From Pseudomonas saudimassiliensis (lineage in GTDB: Bacteria > Pseudomonadota > Gammaproteobacteria > Pseudomonadales > Pseudomonadaceae), in NCBI RefSeq assembly GCF_000939975.1, contig NZ_LK391969.1:1499412-1563411 (forward strand): a stretch of 64,000 bases of DNA. The letters run 5' to 3'. Shown piece by piece: positions 63,101-64,000 of the stretch (position 1 is its first letter; each line of letters starts with the position of its first letter). Made by a program: the position numbers and the translations under genes. The notes beneath the pieces are model-generated. The model was not told the DNA's origin. It did not search any database and was given only the letters and a program-made list of their open reading frames with translations.

Positions 63101-64000
63101 GGCCGACCTGCTGGACGGAACTGGCCTGCACCGCCAGCCCGGTAATGTGGTGCTGCTTGACCGACAGGTTCGGGTAGGGGTTGAACTGGTCGCCGGAGAT
63201 CCATTCATGGTCATCGTCCGGCGCGTTGTTCAGCGCACCGTTATCCACCAGCAGTCGATCGCCCGCATCACGGCCCAGCGCGCTGACCGCGGTGGTGCTG
63301 CCGTCGATAAAGGCCTTGGTATTGGTTTCCACCACGTTGACGGTGGCCAGCGCCGCGATGGCGGCATTGCCGGCACCGGCCGCCGACACGGAGGACCCGA
63401 GGATGCTGTCCAGATTGCGCGCGCTGACCGCGATGTTGTTCTGCGCAATCACCTGAGCGCCCGCGCCGATGTGCGCCTGGGTCAGGGTCTGGATGATATT
63501 GGTGGCGCCAACGGTGGACACCGCTGCGTTGCCGGCCCCGCCGCCGGCCACGATGCCGGCGATAATGTCGGCTGCGGAATTGGCTTCGATGCGCAGGTTG
63601 CGCAGCGCCCAGCCTGACCCCAGGTTGCCGGTGAGACTGGCATGGATCTCGCTGTCGACACGGTTGATCGCCGTGCCCACGCCGACTGCCGCGGAACCGC
63701 CGCCGGCCACACCGCCGGAGCCCGCGTGGATGCTGGAGGTGTCGCTGGCCAGCACGTCCAGATTGCCGGCCGTACCACCGCTGCGGATGACCTCGGCACG
63801 GGTCTGGGCGGCAATGTTGTTACTGGTGTTGGAGAACGCTACCCCGGCGGTGCCGCCGCCCACGCCGGCCGCGGCCAGCGTGAGAATATGACCGCCGGTG
63901 GCGGCCTTGACCCGACCACTGCCGCTGCCCAGCTCGATGGCGCTGTCAACGATGCGCGCAATGCGCTTCTGATTGATGGTGCTGACCGCAATGGACGCAC
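51147..64000 (-). CDS. giant two-partner secretion exoprotein (TpsA, filamentous haemagglutinin/LktA-like), N-terminus outside the window
   Basis: The frame is open from the right edge of the window to TGA at 51147, giving at least 4,284 codons; the signal peptide and secretion (TPS) domain lie beyond 64000. Three zones are visible. About 59.4-64 kb encodes Ala/Gly/Val-rich modules of about 60 residues (AAVGGxAVGASVAVA style). About 56.2-59.4 kb encodes beta-helix sequence holding all six Cys that I could find, and a charged helical insert at 56205-56716. About 51.4-56.2 kb encodes haemagglutinin-type beta-helix repeats (TAGGDLTLxAxGNL) with a large internal duplication. It resembles proteins labelled leukotoxin LktA-family filamentous adhesins. 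No CdiA toxin (VENN) region or known anchor ends the chain. Role: probably a surface or released adhesin. Confidence 0.93.
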   Translation of the reverse strand, partial: ASIAVSTINQKRIARIVDSAIELGSGSGRVKAATGGHILTLAAAGVGGGTAGVAFSNTSNNIAAQTRAEVIRSGGTAGNLDVLASDTSSIHAGSGGVAGGGSAAVGVGTAINRVDSEIHASLTGNLGSGWALRNLRIEANSAADIIAGIVAGGGAGNAAVSTVGATNIIQTLTQAHIGAGAQVIAQNNIAVSARNLDSILGSSVSAAGAGNAAIAALATVNVVETNTKAFIDGSTTAVSALGRDAGDRLLVDNGALNNAPDDDHEWISGDQFNPYPNLSVKQHHITGLAVQASSVQQVGQIALSASLAVVPLASAAVSGVVNTTVLGGSTQGYIDGARINQAIGAGSAQNVRVGANSHSYTAGYLAAVAGGPSAAAVGAGVDNTVISRLTQARLTGVQLNSRGLTEVAAGSGQYVSTIIASLAGAIVAPGISSSLVILESETDALVDGASQLDVGSLKVSASALQRLTPNAVSATGGAVAVSGALATLYNQSVTRAWLGTDLNAATGPRTRVLSGRTEVTAENSTGIGMHVASAGGGGMAVGGSIGIAVVETTTEAGASQVDFGETGRSLGHLSISAKDSLTVRNTIGAAVAGGTSVGGSANVLVANSATRALFDRSTLVGSQFTLRALREGDIRLNTVTGAVGSSALGGSMGLVLLGSGATAVTAGDENFDAMDELDQGGDGSLSQANRIGRADKTGDLTYDATEWNEETQKYELVSKTDSATKARVNSNKTDLDDRFEAGSLRKHETLARASNSSITTSGAASITAEDRLHSRNLAGAAAVAGTAAVGGGMALTLSNARVAAELNGGTSRTGSLNIDARASTLAGYDNAVEVESYAGGAGFGVGLGAALAIGQMRNDIGSRISGTHTSTGAMNLNASDTFNLDLDALGASAGAAAVGIVVASGDRDSNVTVQVADDAQLTGGAINLSARGEGGIDVYGVAAAGGLFGAGTGVASVAVERTRVQALVGDDVMLNGGTGGVSLDASVLPQLNAYALGATVAGGAAVGASYARAQTANTVTASLGDRADVRGTGGLRLKSTLEYNRTGSEIDPDQANVRAQAIAGSGGLFLSANATIAEALNTATVKSLTGSHLKLPAGRIEILADARSHQYADALGVAVGGLAAGASVAMAESDSTTLARLGDFANDRDGDVVISDLLVDANAEDINQAKSVAGSGGLIAGNASVASTLTKGSALAQIGDSVEIAMRNLAVNAEYRAIFGTHANSVNAALAGASGAGSENRVLANSQASIGDNSQLAAQKDLIVTANNNIFSHHLGAAASGAGGGVISGQAVYSDTHIDSKAHVDVGDNVDLYAGINAADYSSRLLLRAFTRMQVSESVTLSTGGAIAGGGVGVNSEANLNNTVTIGDNGLLFSSGSLGAGTYSQAGMSLEALASTWGAAGVADASVDGDLNSDQSLSVGRNTRLEALGNITLTAGDDPEGLWQNTLQLTSVANSTVRGIVAIPTVRADAHINNKASTVLAEGSQALAARNVRAGSYYGLVNAQADGVARGYQLGFIPVTSRNSNADINRDIAATLNGTLLAGRYHELLINIAADGTITQSAGLPISALKLTNFNPRQFLDTFTDMDAVTRAVMEGTISGTHVGAIELGDMLAAGGTVTINADTLSGNGTVTANGGPRIQVLNQSANYLLVGNALIPDQPGGRVYFTGAAARSQFNGQVNEVAADRRAEIRIDNSYGGNVGNVGYGPGIFLVGDILNQGGLVHISNAKGSLGQFGVTYGQQVLVEVPNGSMTVYQPNSYWSVNSNPFSEWRSFAGVTGSANVALELIGNYLYGGSGVNNSGTLTEELVYRGPYDSESSGSSILLFGGCLPASVGAGLNCSEATAKSFTGSAFRFRGISNTNSWMPIITYRSLYKSAMAYEQANIGAGGDGRRVVGGQVGIQAKYIDINGTISSGMATNRSVTISEALDTWISQHGCTTGLCVEAVDIPTHLLTASGGQPIGAKYDFVNQRIVLDDVNASGGGFIYMRGGIISTNPTGRIEVNNGFGEVTIDNRSAHQLQLGDIDTGVGSVGIVQIVDTFKKTTGGRDLSTWYVHDQNSGLSVYDNRNGASSVLDAHLVHSSSASTATYNPLDNLRFEWTQEADLSRTIIRDGDNLSVSNWAWDYISPNDPWKVSEGEVVVRDLDNVYEQHISGSLGSNYNFAVNYHGCDGGIGSSCNWDFKASGRYPAGHARAGEYYAQWVYQLPRSATLTIDHSVKADNPFAIAFVGNSSGLIDAKTNNNLIIGGRLSNAGGLTRLQAAGNIINGSDGTSFSQQLDMTAGGYVGQAGRAVVAGLAAGGTLSAVSGAAGINLDLTSDVLVRNINAGNGLGDVVVRVNGNLGAIGGLAAGSAHVTGRNLDLYATGAIGSGAAPLRVIAQEQATAGGGSTHGNLNAFAVRDVFLNEIAGDAWVGQIVSETGDVWLKVDNGSLYDAGQRLASDTLDETQRQQIWEKLKLTSEYGAEANIQQGTVKPFEDQVVSQYREYWRLKELGSLRGDTFVLAADSLDFYRPLAELQAGRTGLSDAEVQSYAAERYNGHALFFAGVFGEDWAEQTAFQSLRTDFSYTASAEQIAALTHDAIWTEGELRYAIDSTAMGSASSTPVGAADPNVVGRNVTLITGQNIGRLGDSLLINFDDLRSGNLTPQEAAALAIANAPGDVVLNRDDSGQVVSLQVNRTQPFYVAASERFDATTGGALYLQSAGNLNIGTVRSGGDARLAAATSILASNGAGSLIVGGDLTLLAGTGNLGTVNDDDMLSLDVAGRLLSASAGQHIGLRWLGDDFRIGRVFAVGDLRLDAPNGSLLGQYEGLAITGQNIQLNARDDILGLDGAALVIDQASVEGELGATAGGDIRLSNTGALHAGVIRAGGNLYLDAASTLSGRSLHADGDLHVAAPEAMDLQQLSAGGNLLVSTLDTLRLRDRALAGGDATWMGASLSMDAGSRMQAAGLLAISTDGDMSLGQLFRAGQADGALFNLRAGGRIDANGDGQVNLRAERTGSAIVQAEQGIGRVDQALLVDLPELTRTETRQGDIVLRNLSALSGTLMSAENGSISLGNAGQGVQLGSMLAADNIHYRGGDLQVDVLEVGGWLQAQMSGDLHLGQAEVGEWAELVGSSADARLGWDTLNVGQSLQVRGPGHWYGDSATAGQDVQFNVGSADLGELESAAGNLLLQAAGNFAAVGLHSPQGRIQLQAGSVELGTAATAGTLSVHSLGGLTLFNGRSGDDMTLTTESGSLGSIRFGLEADAGAVNGLQPADLYSDANILIQTDGDIVGGNAEAQGTVQMTGRNLRFGRAESLTADVLLHSQGAAAQGHGNLNAFKVHAGNDVVVHATGNLDVVNVDGASSLRAGRDLDAIVAGNLNVTGAAEAARNVNFQAGGTSHLDAVIAGRSALLHSDGAVKVTDGVTAGGEVTITSVRGGITMGTGIESSGLFDNAAINGDVTLSASGDITLPLITAGNGAITASGHDLTLGQLSSTGDIMLRAAGDLSVDQSLSAGSQNWQAEQGTVTAGDVQAAGDWYLTAGQAQIDTAVISGDVDAVVSGDLRLNALSAASALFDVGSASHIGKLDLVGSLGLQVSGALNLLTANVGGAATLQHTGAAGTRLHYGELTIGDSLTVTGLGDWSGDSALVDGQVHFDVGSAELGRLQSTGGDVLLNVARSLAVDELHSDSQSIDVTAGGAQLGNVSAATTLSVHTTADDLLIGTGTSGGDLTLTTQAGSLANIAFGPLADPATPNVLAPAHLTSGANILVHADGDVRGGNAEAQGLLRMIGRNLHFGRAQSLQGDVELNAVGDAQQGHGNISALKVDAERDIRITATGNLGVVNVDADGAPSLRAGRDLSLDIGGALNVTGLAQAGRDLTFITGGDITSENIIAGRHVRVVSGGSVELEQGVEAGGNVQFSAADNLSMGTGILSHGRYDGQPLRGDVVLEAGGNMDVPTITAANGVIRANGHDLRLGQLMSSQVIELLATGGIRVGSSQSLGDQNWQAEEDIQFDQLLTQGQALLDSLLDTRGGVLRADQGAALNAGWRNGVAGNGSIVLDQAQAPWLTLWAGKGISLADARIDQWADLHGQDIVFHGRHTGPGSFNLRIAGSGQQFADRLMSEFDAAHIVVSQFHVSDSQLSMTGDQLDIQDAQGVDRMSLQTGQAVIRMDNGSPAYQSDADIQLYELDRAFSFQQNGVTSTTNAYVLHRASTHLVLVPNYMEEHEAPGGIEYQDMTGARYAEQLLSTGFSLTRLGSLLNAAALRRAPDDLPLFRYPARADQRMNLDLPEQPATSDEVTQWVF
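52020..53160 (-). repeat. internal duplication in tpsA, copy B
   Basis: About 375 residues from GDWSGDSALVDGQVHFDVGS to SLGDQNWQAEED repeat the block at 53480-54610 in the same order: AELGRLQS, HLTSGANILVHADGDVRGGN, RNLHFGRAQSL, GHGNISALKV, PSLRAGRDLS, MGTGILSHG, ANGHDLRLGQL. Ends are approximate. Confidence 0.8.
53480..54610 (-). repeat. internal duplication in tpsA, copy A
   Basis: About 375 residues from GHWYGDSATAGQDVQFNVGS to SAGSQNWQAEQG, parallel to copy B: ADLGELES, DLYSDANILIQTDGDIVGGN, RNLRFGRAESL, GHGNLNAFKV, SSLRAGRDLD, MGTGIESSG, ASGHDLTLGQL. The two copies have clearly diverged, so the duplication is old. Ends are approximate. Confidence 0.8.

Noticed and set aside
59844-63617. 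1,257-codon open frame on the plus strand
   Set aside because: It lies wholly antisense to tpsA. The high GC and repeated Ala/Gly codons of tpsA leave the opposite frame open. The translation (His/Gly/Ala-rich, no domain) looks like a shadow.

Overview
The window is high-GC chromosomal DNA from a Pseudomonas-like gammaproteobacterium. Several gene sets point to the Pseudomonadaceae: FabY-type ketosynthase, SutA, the asnO-ngg-M42 peptidase trio for N-acetylglutaminylglutamine amide (NAGGN), lipase with its foldase, and the block cyaY-lptM-lysA-dapF-DUF484-xerC followed by glnK-amtB-ubiK-comM-rep-cytochrome c5. No CRISPR array, prophage, transposase or rRNA gene was seen. One tRNA gene is present, tRNA-Arg(CCG).

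Layout. 1-2.3 kb: end of an outer-membrane-type protein, then a DAHP synthase preceded by a long leader that encodes two short peptides rich in aromatic residues. 2.3-10.5 kb: SPFH/NfeD membrane pair, secreted lipase plus foldase, ydbH-ynbE-ydbL, and a phospholipase-D-like protein. 10.5-15.4 kb: orphan ferredoxin reductase, gabT, gabD, MarR regulator. 15.6-20.3 kb: NAGGN osmolyte cluster. 20.3-26.3 kb: MFS transporter, omega-amino acid transaminase, fabY, GST and a small conserved protein. 26.4-40.8 kb: conserved housekeeping block (iron-sulfur, lysine and peptidoglycan precursor synthesis, recombination, ammonium sensing and uptake, ubiquinone, helicase, cytochrome). 41.0-48.4 kb: tRNA-Arg, then a polyamine-type ABC importer followed by two amidohydrolases. 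48.7-64 kb: a two-partner secretion locus (tpsA, tpsB) with a sapC-like gene; the exoprotein runs off the window with at least 4,280 residues visible.

How it fits together. Nitrogen control appears twice. glnK-amtB and the ABC/amidohydrolase operon each have a strong sigma-54 promoter match with an NtrC-type dyad about 80-110 bp upstream of the predicted start, so the importer and deaminases look like a nitrogen-scavenging pathway for an amino-substituted heterocycle. The codA-like enzyme keeps the metal-binding frame of cytosine deaminase, but three residues in the substrate loop differ.

Best candidates for undescribed biology: (1) the tandem aromatic leader peptides before the DAHP synthase; (2) the sigma-54/NtrC-controlled importer with a divergent CodA and a second amidohydrolase; (3) the giant TpsA with six cysteines in three close pairs, a helical insert and a 1.1-kb internal duplication, apparently co-transcribed with a SapC-family gene. 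All functions are from reading the sequence and family knowledge; no searches were run.
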